Assembly: GCF_013522925.1 (NCBI RefSeq)
Contig: NZ_JAAMQU010000009.1
Coordinates: forward strand, 186,001-250,000
DNA length: 64,000 bases
Direction: 5' to 3'
Source of the DNA: Pseudomonas japonica
GTDB lineage: Bacteria > Pseudomonadota > Gammaproteobacteria > Pseudomonadales > Pseudomonadaceae
The notes under the pieces are model-generated. The model made no database searches, was not told the DNA's origin, and saw only the letters and a program-made list of their open reading frames with translations. Shown piece by piece: positions 17,183-25,553 of the stretch (position 1 is its first letter; each line of letters opens with the position of its first letter). A program made the position numbers and the translations under genes.

Positions 17183-17207
17183 TTCGCTGGCTGGCGCCAG
17201 CTCCTAC
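17183..17207 (-). repeat. REP-like palindromic element
   Basis: Read on the minus strand this is GTAGGAGCTGGCGCCAGCC followed by AGCGAA. It contains the perfect palindrome GCTGGCGCCAGC and the GTAGGAGC...GCGAA frame typical of Pseudomonas REP units. It lies between the AlgE-like gene and the MFS gene. Confidence 0.5.
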
Positions 17208-17263
17208 CAGGAACCTGGCGTAAGCCATGGAAAGGACTGCCACATACTTCCCGCCGCGGGGGC

Positions 17264-19756
17264 CTACACCACAGCGAACATCACATTCTCCGCATTCAGT
17301 AACCCACCCTGATCGCCAAGCAGCTTGAGCTCGAACCGCGCGCCTTGGTTGTCGGGGTCCAGGCCTTGCAGGTAGGTGGTATCGGTGTCGGCGCGGTAGG
17401 TCACCTTCAGCGTGTCGCCGTGCCCGTCGCCCAGCCCGGTGAAGCCCAGCGCCCGCAGGTCCAGCATGTCCTTGCTGGCGGTGAAGTCCTGCACCGTGTC
17501 GGCGCTGGACGCACTGGCGGTGCGCTGGCTGTCGGCAATGCTGGTGAAGCGGAACACGTCCTCGCCCGAGCCACCCGACAGCTGATCGGCGCCTTTGCCT
17601 CCGGTGAGCACGTCATCGCCTACGCCGCCTGCCAGGCGGTCGTTACCCGCGCCGCCACTGAGCCGGTCGTTGCCGGAGCCGCCGTTCAAGGTGTTGTCCG
17701 CGGTGCTGCCGGTCAATGTACGGTCCTGCGTGGGATAGCTGCTGGTGGTCCCCTCCCCGGCCGGTTTGGCGAAGATCACGCTGGTGGTGGCGGCGAGCAC
17801 GTCCAGCACGTAGTGGTCGATCTCTATCTCGAAGGCATTGCCGTTCGCATCGGTTTCCAGGGACCTGAGCAAGGTGGAGCGGCGCCCGATGTCCTGCTCC
17901 AGCAGCAATGTGTTGCCGTAGCCATTGCCCAACCCGGTGAAGCCCAGCGCGCTCACATCGATGCTGTCATTACCCTGAAGGTCGAAGTCGACAATCAGGT
18001 CACGATTGGCGATGCTGCCGTCGGCACCGCGCAGGCTGTCGCTCAAGGCCCGGTAAACGAAGGTGTCACTGCCATCACCGCCGGTAAGGCGGTCGCCGCC
18101 CTGATCGCCGAACAGGCGGTCTTCGCCGGCCTTGCCGTCCAAGGTGTCCGCGCCTTTTGCGCCGAACAAGGACTCGCCCGCCGCAGTGCCCTTGAGCGAA
18201 TCAGCGCTGTCGGTGCCTTGCTCGAACTGAACGAAGGGGAAGTCGTTCATGCGGGATTTGTCGCCGCGCATCTGGAACTCGAAGCGCCGCCCGTCTTCGT
18301 CGGCGTCGTAGTTCTTGAAGTAGGTCACGTTCCTGGCGCTGTCGTACAGCGCGGCCAAGGTGCCGTCATGGCCATCCCCCATGCCGCTGATACCCAGCGC
18401 GGTGAGGTCGAGGCGGTCCTCGAAGCCGGTGAAGTCGACGATCAGGTCCGAGTGGGCCGAAGTAGCGGTGCGATAGCTGTCACTCAGGCTGTCGAAGCGG
18501 AACACATCGCCCTCCCAGCCACCGGTGAGGCGATCCCGCCCGGCGCCGCCCACGAGCACATCCATGTTGTCGCGGCCACCCAAATGGTCATCGCCGTCGC
18601 CACCAAACAGCCGGTCCCGGGCACCCGTGCCGGCCAGCGCATCTTTGCCATCTCCGCCATAGGTATCGACGAAGGCCTGGTTGCGCGCGAATACACTATG
18701 AGGCCCATTGGGCGAGATGGGCGTTGCGATCAGGCTGATCACGTTATCTGTGACAGTATTGGTCGCGTAGCTGCGGTGGTCTTCGGAAATACCGATTACG
18801 CTGCCCGGTGAATTGAGCCCGCTGATCTGGTTCCACTGCACCAGGTTGTCATGGCTGCGCGCAGCGGAAACGTAATCACCGCCCCCCAGCTGAATTTCGC
18901 TGCCGGCGCTGCCAATATTGTTGCCCAGCAAGCGGTTGTGCGTGATCTCCCCATCGTGCGTGTTCATGGCGTAGATCCCCTGAGCCAGGTTGAGGGTCAC
19001 CTCCAAGCCATTGATCCGATAACCACCGATGTTTTCCAGGCGCACCCCTACCTGGCTATTCCACTGGGCCAGGCCGCCGTTCAATTCCAGGGCGCTGTTT
19101 TCGCTGTCGCCCAAGCCACCCGCCCCAAGGGAGAACCCGTCGAGGGCGTTGTAGGTGGCATCGCTGTCCTGCACGCGAATCTCACCCGCCAGCGTATAGC
19201 CATTGCCCAGGTTGAGAGTGGCGAGGTTGTCCTCGAACAGGCTGTTCACCAGGCCGTCGGCGATAAAGCCGTCGCTGCCGTTGTTCAACGCGCTCGAGGC
19301 CCGCACCTCGACTTGGCTGCCCAGGCTGCGCAGGTCGAAGCCATAGCCGCTGGCTTCGCGCACCTCCACGCTGTCGATCAGCACGTGGCTGCTGTCGCCG
19401 TTCACGTATCCGTCCACGCGGCCGGTGGTAGAGGCATTGTTGCCGTCCAGCGTCAGGCGCGTGATGCCTATACCCTCTCCCGCGCCACGCACGAGGCCGG
19501 CCGCGCCGTCTTCGCCGTCCATCAGTTTGAGCTGGGTGGTCGCAGCGCTGGCTCCCGCCAGGGTGACGCCCGCCTTGAGCAGCAGGCAGCCTTCCTGAGC
19601 CGCGGCCGACGCCGAAACCCGGTACGTGCCAGGCCCCAGCAGCACCGTGCCGCCGTCGACTGCGGCGGCGTCGATGGCCGCCTGCAGGGCCTGGGTGTCG
19701 TCGGTGAAGCCGTCGCCCTTGGCGCCGTAGTCTTTCGCGTTGAATACTGTTGCCAT
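17264..19756 (-). CDS. AlgE-type protein with a degenerate epimerase active site and three R-modules
   Basis: The 830-residue protein has an A-module (about 1-355) starting FNAKDYGAKGDGFTDDTQALQAAIDAA, the pectate-lyase beta-helix opening of AlgE epimerases, and DGNNAST...VDGYVNG matching the substrate cleft. Three R-modules follow (about 357-500, 503-655, 670-830), each with RTX repeats, a DSYRTA-like segment and ALGF(T/S)G(L/M)G(N/D)G. Catalytic positions differ from AlgE4. The YGFDPHEQ motif reads YGFDLRSL (Tyr138 and Asp141 kept, His154 replaced by Arg143). The NDRHGF motif reads NLGNGY (Arg195 to Gly184, His196 to Asn185). It is therefore unlikely to be a normal C5-epimerase; it may be inactive like Azotobacter AlgY, a lyase, or a binding protein. 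No signal peptide; type I export expected. RBS GGAGAG, 5-base spacing. Confidence 0.85.
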   Translation of the reverse strand: MATVFNAKDYGAKGDGFTDDTQALQAAIDAAAVDGGTVLLGPGTYRVSASAAAQEGCLLLKAGVTLAGASAATTQLKLMDGEDGAAGLVRGAGEGIGITRLTLDGNNASTTGRVDGYVNGDSSHVLIDSVEVREASGYGFDLRSLGSQVEVRASSALNNGSDGFIADGLVNSLFEDNLATLNLGNGYTLAGEIRVQDSDATYNALDGFSLGAGGLGDSENSALELNGGLAQWNSQVGVRLENIGGYRINGLEVTLNLAQGIYAMNTHDGEITHNRLLGNNIGSAGSEIQLGGGDYVSAARSHDNLVQWNQISGLNSPGSVIGISEDHRSYATNTVTDNVISLIATPISPNGPHSVFARNQAFVDTYGGDGKDALAGTGARDRLFGGDGDDHLGGRDNMDVLVGGAGRDRLTGGWEGDVFRFDSLSDSYRTATSAHSDLIVDFTGFEDRLDLTALGISGMGDGHDGTLAALYDSARNVTYFKNYDADEDGRRFEFQMRGDKSRMNDFPFVQFEQGTDSADSLKGTAAGESLFGAKGADTLDGKAGEDRLFGDQGGDRLTGGDGSDTFVYRALSDSLRGADGSIANRDLIVDFDLQGNDSIDVSALGFTGLGNGYGNTLLLEQDIGRRSTLLRSLETDANGNAFEIEIDHYVLDVLAATTSVIFAKPAGEGTTSSYPTQDRTLTGSTADNTLNGGSGNDRLSGGAGNDRLAGGVGDDVLTGGKGADQLSGGSGEDVFRFTSIADSQRTASASSADTVQDFTASKDMLDLRALGFTGLGDGHGDTLKVTYRADTDTTYLQGLDPDNQGARFELKLLGDQGGLLNAENVMFAVV

Positions 19757-19880
19757 GGTGTCTCTCCCGGGCCACCGCGCGCGGCATGAAGGGGGGTGAC
19801 ACCGCAGCGAGCGAGGTGCTTATACGGTAGAAGACCTCTGCCCCCGCGCCGCCTGTTCGGACAGATGGCCTTCACACCCC

Positions 19881-19911
19881 TTCGCCGGTTTCACCGGCTC
19901 CCACAAAAGCC
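19881..19911 (-). repeat. REP element
   Basis: On the minus strand this reads TTTTGTGGGAGCCGGTGAAA then CCGGCGAA, the classic GTGGGAGC-stem-GCGAA Pseudomonas REP. The stem GCCGGT / ACCGGC (19884-19889 with 19893-19898) closes a 3-base loop. It lies just downstream of the purine permease gene. Confidence 0.7.
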
Positions 19912-19924
19912 CCCCGCTCACGCC

Positions 19925-21307
19925 TTACTCGCGGGCAGCGGCTTGCTGCGGCAGGAACCAGTTCAGCACCAGCGCGCAGATACCACCGGTGGCAACGCCC
20001 GATTCCAACACATTGCGCAGCGCCGCTGGCATGTGGGCGAGGAACTCCGGCACCTGTGCCACGCCCAGGCCCAGCGCGAGGGACACGGCGATGATCAACA
20101 GTGCGCGACGGTCCAGGTCGATGCCCGCCAGGATATTGATGCCCGACGCCGCTACGGCGCCGAACATCACCATGGCGGCACCACCAAGCACCGGCTCCGG
20201 CACGGCCTGAATTACCCCGGCCACGGTGGGGAACAGGCCCAGCACCACCAGCATCAAGGCGATCCACCCGCCAATGCTGCGGCTGGCGATGCCGGTGAGC
20301 TGAATCACGCCATTGTTCTGGGCGAAGATCGAGCTGGGGAAGGTATTGAACACACCGGCCAACAGCGAATTGACACCGTTCACCAGCACGCCGCCCTTGA
20401 TGCGCTGCATCCACACAGGCCCTTCCACAGGCTGGCGGGACACCTTGCTGGTGGCGGTCACGTCACCGATAGCCTCCAGCGAAGTGACCAGGTAAATCAC
20501 CAGCATCGGGATGAACAGGCCCCAGGAAAAGCTCAGGCCGAAGTGCAGCGGCGTAGGCACCTGGAACAGCGCGGCCTGGTGCATGCCAGTGAAGTCCAGG
20601 CGGCCCAGATAGCCGGCCAGGCCGTAGCCCACCAGCAACGCGATAACAATCGCCGCGCTGCGCATCCATACCAGCGGGATGCGGTTGAGCACCACGATCA
20701 CGGCCAATACCACGCCCGACAGCAGCAGGTTTTCGCCATTGGCGAAGGTGCCGTTGGCCATGGCGCCGAAGCCGCCGCCCATGCTGATCAGGCCCACCTT
20801 GATGAGGGTAAGGCCGATCATCAGCACCACGATGCCGGTCACCAGCGGGGTGATCAGCTTCTTGATGAAGGGCAGGATGCGTGAGATGCCGATCTCCACG
20901 AACGAGCCGGCGATCACTACGCCGAAGATGGCTGCCATCACCCCTTCCACCGGAGTGCCCTGCTTCACCATCAACGCACCGCCGGCAATCAGCGGCCCCA
21001 CGAAATTGAAACTGGTGCCCTGCACGATCAACAGGCCCGCACCCAGCGGCCCGAAGCGGCGGCATTGCACGTAGGTAGCGATACCGGACACGATCAAGCT
21101 CAGCGAAACGATCAGGTTGGTGTCCCGCGGCGAAACGCCCAGCGCCTGGCAGATCAGCAAGCCAGGGGTAACGATCGGCACGATGATCGCCAGCAGGTGC
21201 TGCAGCGCGGCAAAAAAAGCCGCCAGCGGCCGCGGCCGATCATCAAGGCCATAGATCAGCTCACCACTTTGGGTGGCTGGCTTGTTAGGGGTGTTGGCAG
21301 GTTGCAT
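19925..21307 (-). CDS. Uracil/xanthine permease, NCS2 family (xanthine/urate type)
   Basis: The 460-residue protein has about 14 hydrophobic segments. ALQHLLAIIVPIVTPGLLICQALG contains the QH motif of TM1. GVFNTFPSSIFAQNNGVIQLTGIASR is the NCS2 signature that forms the substrate site, and FVEIGISRILPFIKKLITPLVTG is also typical. These permeases take up xanthine, urate or uracil with protons; the FAQNNGVIQLTG form favours the purine branch. It is on the same strand as the AlgE-like gene but separated by a REP. Its promoter lies in the roughly 100-base gap before the LysR gene at 21406, which is on the same strand. Confidence 0.9.
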   Translation of the reverse strand: MQPANTPNKPATQSGELIYGLDDRPRPLAAFFAALQHLLAIIVPIVTPGLLICQALGVSPRDTNLIVSLSLIVSGIATYVQCRRFGPLGAGLLIVQGTSFNFVGPLIAGGALMVKQGTPVEGVMAAIFGVVIAGSFVEIGISRILPFIKKLITPLVTGIVVLMIGLTLIKVGLISMGGGFGAMANGTFANGENLLLSGVVLAVIVVLNRIPLVWMRSAAIVIALLVGYGLAGYLGRLDFTGMHQAALFQVPTPLHFGLSFSWGLFIPMLVIYLVTSLEAIGDVTATSKVSRQPVEGPVWMQRIKGGVLVNGVNSLLAGVFNTFPSSIFAQNNGVIQLTGIASRSIGGWIALMLVVLGLFPTVAGVIQAVPEPVLGGAAMVMFGAVAASGINILAGIDLDRRALLIIAVSLALGLGVAQVPEFLAHMPAALRNVLESGVATGGICALVLNWFLPQQAAARE

Positions 21308-21405
21308 GGGAAGGCCCGGGCAGTAAAAGGCGCGGATTCTACAGAGGGCCGGGGAATATTCTCAAACGGCAAATGCCAAGCGGGCCGGCAGCGGGATGTC
21401 GGCGG

Positions 21406-22308
21406 TCAAGGGTCGCCCATGCGGTGGTGCTCCAGTAGAAAGTCCACGAACACCCTTACCCGCGCGGGCATCGCTGGGCCGCCCACGAACACGGCATGGA
21501 TCGGCTCCCGGTCACCCGGGTTGAAGGCCTCCAGCAGCGGCACCAGGCGCCCGTGTTTCAAATCGTCGGCCACGGTGAAGGTACCGATGCGCGCGATACC
21601 CGCTCCCAGCACGGCCAGTTGCGCCAGCGCTTCACCGCTGCTGCATTCGATGGTGCCAGCGACCTTGAGCGAAAAGGCCTGCCCATCCCGCACGAATGGC
21701 CAATCCGTTGTCGCCCGCCGAAAGTTGAACCGCAGGCAATTGTGCCGGCCAAGGTCCTCGGGCTGTTGCGGTGTACCGTGGCGCTCAAGGTAATCCGGCG
21801 AGGCCACCACTACCTGGCCGGTATCGCCAATGTAGCGGGCGGTGAGCGGGCTGTCCGGCAGGTGGCCGAACCGCAGGGCCACGTCGGCTTGCCCGGCAAG
21901 GATATCGACCACCTCGTCGCCCAGCGCGAGGTCCACGCGCACTTCCGGATAGCGCTGCGTGAAGGCGGCCACCAGCGGTACAACGGCAAGCCGGCCATGA
22001 CCCAGCGCGGCGCTGACCCGCAGCCGGCCCTTGGGTACGCCCTGAGCGGCAATGGCCTCTTCCACTTCCGCCATGTCTGCCAGGATGCGCCGCGCACCGC
22101 GTAAATAAGCCTCCCCCTCTGCGGTAAGCGTAAGGGCACGGGTGGTGCGCAGTAGCAGCCGGGTGCCGATTCGCTGTTCGGTGCGCGCGATGATGCGGCT
22201 GACCGCCGACGGCGTCAGCCCCAGCGCACGCCCGGCGGCCGACAGGCTGCCCGCCTGAACCACCCGGGCGAACACTTCCATTTCCCCGGACCGGCCATTG
22301 AAATCCAT
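21406..22308 (-). CDS. LysR family transcriptional regulator
   Basis: The 300-residue protein begins MDFNGRSGEMEVFARVVQAGSLSAAGRALGLTPSAVSRIIARTEQRIGTRLLLRTTR, a standard LysR DNA-binding domain of the subgroup divergent from MFS or oxidoreductase genes. The ATG follows GGAGGCACAG. It is divergent from the MFS exporter at 22403, with 94 bases between the two start codons, and probably controls that gene. Effector unknown. Confidence 0.9.
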   Translation of the reverse strand: MDFNGRSGEMEVFARVVQAGSLSAAGRALGLTPSAVSRIIARTEQRIGTRLLLRTTRALTLTAEGEAYLRGARRILADMAEVEEAIAAQGVPKGRLRVSAALGHGRLAVVPLVAAFTQRYPEVRVDLALGDEVVDILAGQADVALRFGHLPDSPLTARYIGDTGQVVVASPDYLERHGTPQQPEDLGRHNCLRFNFRRATTDWPFVRDGQAFSLKVAGTIECSSGEALAQLAVLGAGIARIGTFTVADDLKHGRLVPLLEAFNPGDREPIHAVFVGGPAMPARVRVFVDFLLEHHRMGDP

Positions 22309-22402
22309 CTGTGCCTCCAGCGCAAAAGTACTTCCCTTTTTGGCGGTCTACCGCGCCATTTGCCCGGATCGTACCATCTGGCGCATAGATAAGGAGCCGC
22401 TC

Positions 22403-23599
22403 ATGCACATTAATCCACCGCTCACAGCCCTTGCCATCGGTGCCTTTGGCATCGGTGTCACCGAGTTTGCCCCCATGGGCATGTTGCCCAGCATCGCGAC
22501 CGACCTGGGGGTGTCCATCCCCTCGGCTGGCCTGCTCGTCAGTGCCTACGCCCTGGGCGTTCTGGTTGGCGCCCCGTTGATGACCCTAACCACGGGCAAG
22601 ATCCCCCGCCGGTGGTTGTTGATCGGGCTGATGGCTATTTTCACCCTGGGCAACCTGATGTCCGCACTGGCCACCGACTATCAAAGCCTGCTCATCGCCC
22701 GTTTGGTGACCTCGCTCAATCACGGCGCGTTCTTCGGCGTGGGCTCTATCGTGGCCGCCAGCCTGGTGCCGCCCGACAAACGCGCGGGCGCAGTAGCGGC
22801 GATGTTCATGGGGCTCACCGTCGCCACGATTGGCGGCGTGCCCCTGGCCACCTGGTTCGGCGAGCTGTTGGGATGGCGCACCGCGTTCGCCGGGATCGCG
22901 GGCCTTGGGGTGATTGCGATGGCAGCACTGTGGATCGCGTTGCCCGATGTACCGCTGCCGAAAAGCGACGGCGTACTGGCCGAGATTCGTGTACTGGGTC
23001 GCGGGCCCGTGCTGGCAGCACTGGCACTGACAGTAGTGGGCTCCGGGGCGATGTTTACCGTGTTCACCTACATCGCGCCTATCCTGCACAGCCAGACGGG
23101 AGCTTCCACGACCTTTATCACCGGCATGTTGGTGCTGTTTGGCGTGGGCTTGACGTTGGGCAATATCTGGGGTGGCAAGGCGGCGGACCGTTCCGTGGAC
23201 CGTACCCTGATCGTTTCGTTGGCGGTATTGGTCGTGGTATTGCTCGCGTTTTCGGTGATCACGCGATGGGCACTGCCGACCGCGCTGGCAGTGCTGGTAT
23301 GGGGCGTCGCAAGTTTTGCGCTGGTGCCGCCGTTGCAGATGAGGGTGATGGAGGCCGCCAAGGCTGCACCCAACCTGGCATCCGCTGTGAACATTGGGGC
23401 CTTCAACCTGGGTAACGCGATCGGGGCGGCGCTGGGCGGCGCGGTGATCGACGCGGGGCTAGGGTATCCGGCGATTTCGGTGGCTGGCGCGGTAATGGCC
23501 GCGCTGGGCCTGGTGATGGTCGTGGCGTTTGCCTGGTGGGGCCGGGAACAACGGCAGGGGAAAATGGGCGAAACGGTGCGCCTTGGTGAGGCAAGGTAA
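22403..23599 (+). CDS. MFS transporter (DHA1, AraJ/YdhP type)
   Basis: From the ATG at 22403, which follows AAGGAGCCGC, the product has 398 residues. LTALAIGAFGIGVTEFAPMGMLPSIATDLGVSIPSAGLLVSAYALGVLVGAP is the AraJ/YdhP N-terminus. MTLTTGKIPRRWLLIGLM is the TM2-3 loop, and LTVATIGGVPLATWFGELLGWR resembles the antiporter motif. It resides in the inner membrane and probably exports small metabolites or drugs. The divergent LysR at 21406 is the likely regulator. Confidence 0.86.
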   Translation: MHINPPLTALAIGAFGIGVTEFAPMGMLPSIATDLGVSIPSAGLLVSAYALGVLVGAPLMTLTTGKIPRRWLLIGLMAIFTLGNLMSALATDYQSLLIARLVTSLNHGAFFGVGSIVAASLVPPDKRAGAVAAMFMGLTVATIGGVPLATWFGELLGWRTAFAGIAGLGVIAMAALWIALPDVPLPKSDGVLAEIRVLGRGPVLAALALTVVGSGAMFTVFTYIAPILHSQTGASTTFITGMLVLFGVGLTLGNIWGGKAADRSVDRTLIVSLAVLVVVLLAFSVITRWALPTALAVLVWGVASFALVPPLQMRVMEAAKAAPNLASAVNIGAFNLGNAIGAALGGAVIDAGLGYPAISVAGAVMAALGLVMVVAFAWWGREQRQGKMGETVRLGEAR

Positions 23600-23762
23600 T
23601 GCAGGCGGCACTGACAAGGGGCAGCGATCCTCACCAGCCGCCAGGTTTCAAGCGAAAAACAGACGCTCTACAGACTGGCACAGATATTTCATAGTATTTC
23701 ACCAACCCCGCAAGCCGGACTCACCTCCTTAAGCCTTGCTACATCCGCGCAGCCTGCTGCGC

Positions 23763-23778
23763 CAGGTACCGAAGCCTG
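23763..23778 (+). ncRNA. Candidate ANTAR-target antiterminator hairpin in the amiC leader
   Basis: CAGGU (23763-23767) can pair with GCCUG (23774-23778), including one G-U pair, around the hexaloop ACCGAA. ANTAR proteins recognise hexaloops with A at position 1 and G at position 4, as here. Its 3' arm overlaps the first four bases of the terminator stem (23775-23778), so the two structures exclude each other. A second hairpin, GCGCAG-CCTG-CTGCGC, lies immediately upstream (23747-23762). AmiR, encoded just downstream, is the expected ligand. Confidence 0.5.
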
Positions 23779-23813
23779 ATCAACCCTTTGCCGGGTAGAT
23801 CGGGCTTTTTTTT
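23775..23813 (+). terminator. Intrinsic terminator in the leader of the ami operon
   Basis: A 12-bp stem joins 23775-23786 (CCTGATCAACCC) and 23793-23804 (GGGTAGATCGGG). It has one A-A mismatch and one G-U pair, closes a 6-base loop, and is followed by C and eight Ts. It lies 13 bases before the amiC start codon, so it should stop transcription before the operon unless an antiterminator forms. Confidence 0.8.
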
Positions 23814-23826
23814 ATGGATAACGGCC

Positions 23827-24972
23827 ATGCTCGATGCTCGCCCCGCTGTCCCTGTCGGCTTTCTGCTTTCCACCGAGGGCACCTATCGGCGCATGGGCCG
23901 CAGTGCATTGCAGGGCCTGCAGGATGCCCTTGCCGAGCTCAACGCCGAAGCACACCGCGATGTTCGGCTGCAGGCCATTTGTGTGGACCCCAAAGGCGAA
24001 CCCGCCGAGTACAGCTGCGGCGTAGCGCGATTGCTGGGCGCCGGGGTGAGACACATATTCGGCACCACGCTCTCGGCCAGCCGTAAGGAGATCATTCCGG
24101 ACCTGGACCAGCACGGCGCCCTGCTTTGGTACTCCAGCCCCTATGAAGGTTATGAGAGCAGCGAGAGCGTGTTGTACCTGGGCGGCTGCCCCAACCAGAC
24201 ACTGTTGCCGCTGCTACGGTATGCCCTGACCCACTTCGGGCGCGGTGCGTTTTTGCTCGGCTCCAATTATGTCTGGGGCTGGGAAAGCAACCGTATCGCC
24301 CGGGAAGTGCTGGAAGCCAACGGCGCCCAGGTGCTGGGCGAAAAATACGCGCACCTGGGCGCCACCAGCTTCGAGCCGCTGGTGGAAACGCTGATGCGAG
24401 AGCAGCCGGCTTTCGTGCTGAACAACCTGGTGGGCGAATCCTCCTACGCATTTCTGCAGCAGCTGGACCGCGCCTGTACGCAACAGGGGCTGCGCCTGCC
24501 AGTGCTCAGTTGCAACCTTACCGAAGCCGAGCTGGATGCCGTGGGCCCGATGTACGCGCTGCGGTTGCTGTCGTGCGGGCCGTTTTTCGAAGCGCTCGAC
24601 CCCGCCTTTTGCGCCCGGCAACAGGCCCATGGCCCGCGCCGCTGTTCGCACTACTACGCTGGGGCCTACGCTGCGTTGCGGTTGTTCGCCGATGCCTTGC
24701 AAGCCTGTGGTGGCGCCACGCCGGCCGCGATCTGCGAACACCTCCATGGCCACGCGATGGCCAGCGTGCTCGGCACCTTGAGTGTGTCACCGCGCAATCA
24801 TCACAGCGCGCTGGGCAGCCACATTGCCGAACTGCGCGAAGGCAGCTTCGAAATCGTGCATTCGGCGGCGCAACCGCTGGCCGCCGATCCCTACCTGACC
24901 GTTACAGATCTACACGCGGATGTGGCCGACCGACACGTTCGCGGGGCACCGCATTTGAGGATCGTCAAATGA
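23827..24972 (+). CDS. amiC: AmiC-like amide sensor (negative regulator of AmiR)
   Basis: The 381-residue protein lacks a signal peptide despite its periplasmic-binding-protein fold, as expected for the cytoplasmic sensor AmiC. VPVGFLLSTEGTYRRMGRSALQGLQDALAELN, LLWYSSPYEGYESSESVLYLGGCPNQ, FLLGSNYVWGWESNR and the C-terminal NHHSALGSHIAELREGSFEI align with what I recall of Pseudomonas aeruginosa AmiC (PYEGFE, GSDY, ESN, NNHSRLSSRIAEI). AmiC binds AmiR without inducer and releases it when amides bind. Its stop overlaps the amiR ATG. It lies directly behind a leader terminator. Unlike the classical operon, an ABC importer follows rather than amiS. Confidence 0.85.
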   Translation: MLDARPAVPVGFLLSTEGTYRRMGRSALQGLQDALAELNAEAHRDVRLQAICVDPKGEPAEYSCGVARLLGAGVRHIFGTTLSASRKEIIPDLDQHGALLWYSSPYEGYESSESVLYLGGCPNQTLLPLLRYALTHFGRGAFLLGSNYVWGWESNRIAREVLEANGAQVLGEKYAHLGATSFEPLVETLMREQPAFVLNNLVGESSYAFLQQLDRACTQQGLRLPVLSCNLTEAELDAVGPMYALRLLSCGPFFEALDPAFCARQQAHGPRRCSHYYAGAYAALRLFADALQACGGATPAAICEHLHGHAMASVLGTLSVSPRNHHSALGSHIAELREGSFEIVHSAAQPLAADPYLTVTDLHADVADRHVRGAPHLRIVK

Positions 24973-25553
24973 AAGCACGCGCACTTCCCAACCTGGGGCA
25001 AGGCCACCTGCTATTGATCGACTGTGATGAACGCAGCCAGGCCAGCCTTGGTAAAAGCCTGCAGCGCCTGGGCATTCAAAGCCACGCATTGGAACAGGAC
25101 GCCCCCTGCGACACCGCCGGCTGCTTCGCCGCCATTCTGGAAGTGGAGCATTTCGCCAGCCCCCTGGCCGTACAGGCACTGAATGCAGCCGCCATTCCTA
25201 TCGTCGCGCTTACGGCGCACGAAACCCTGTCGCAGATCCAGCGGGCACTGCAACTGGGCGCCACTGCTTTGCTTAACAAGCCCATCAGCCAGGGCTCGGT
25301 GTATACCACCTTGATGATGGCCGTGGGGTTGCGCGACCGGCAGCGTGCAGACGCCGAGGAGCTGGCAACACTGCGCCACCGCCTGGCGCAGCGGCCGTTG
25401 CTGGGCCAGGCATTGGCGCGTTTGATGGTGGCTCAGCACATCGACGAGGCCACCGCGTACGAACGCTTGCGCACGCTGTCGATGCAGCTCAACCGCCCCA
25501 TCGAAGCCCTGTGCGCAGACATCCTTGCAGTACGCGACGAGGGCCGGGCATGA
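24969..25553 (+). CDS. amiR: AmiR-like ANTAR-domain transcription antiterminator
   Basis: The 194-residue protein has an N-terminal receiver-like domain (LLLIDCDERSQASLGKSLQRLGIQ...IPIVALTAHETLSQIQRALQLGATALLNKPIS) without a convincing phosphoacceptor, as in AmiR. The C-terminal ANTAR domain is LATLRHRLAQRPLLGQALARLMVAQHIDEATAYERLRTLSMQLNRPIEALCADIL, the three-helix RNA-binding module. A coiled-coil linker lies between them. It should bind leader RNA and prevent termination at 23775-23813 when AmiC releases it. The gene is coupled to amiC (ATGA) and to the next permease gene (ATGA), which fixes the start. Confidence 0.87.
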   Translation: MKARALPNLGQGHLLLIDCDERSQASLGKSLQRLGIQSHALEQDAPCDTAGCFAAILEVEHFASPLAVQALNAAAIPIVALTAHETLSQIQRALQLGATALLNKPISQGSVYTTLMMAVGLRDRQRADAEELATLRHRLAQRPLLGQALARLMVAQHIDEATAYERLRTLSMQLNRPIEALCADILAVRDEGRA

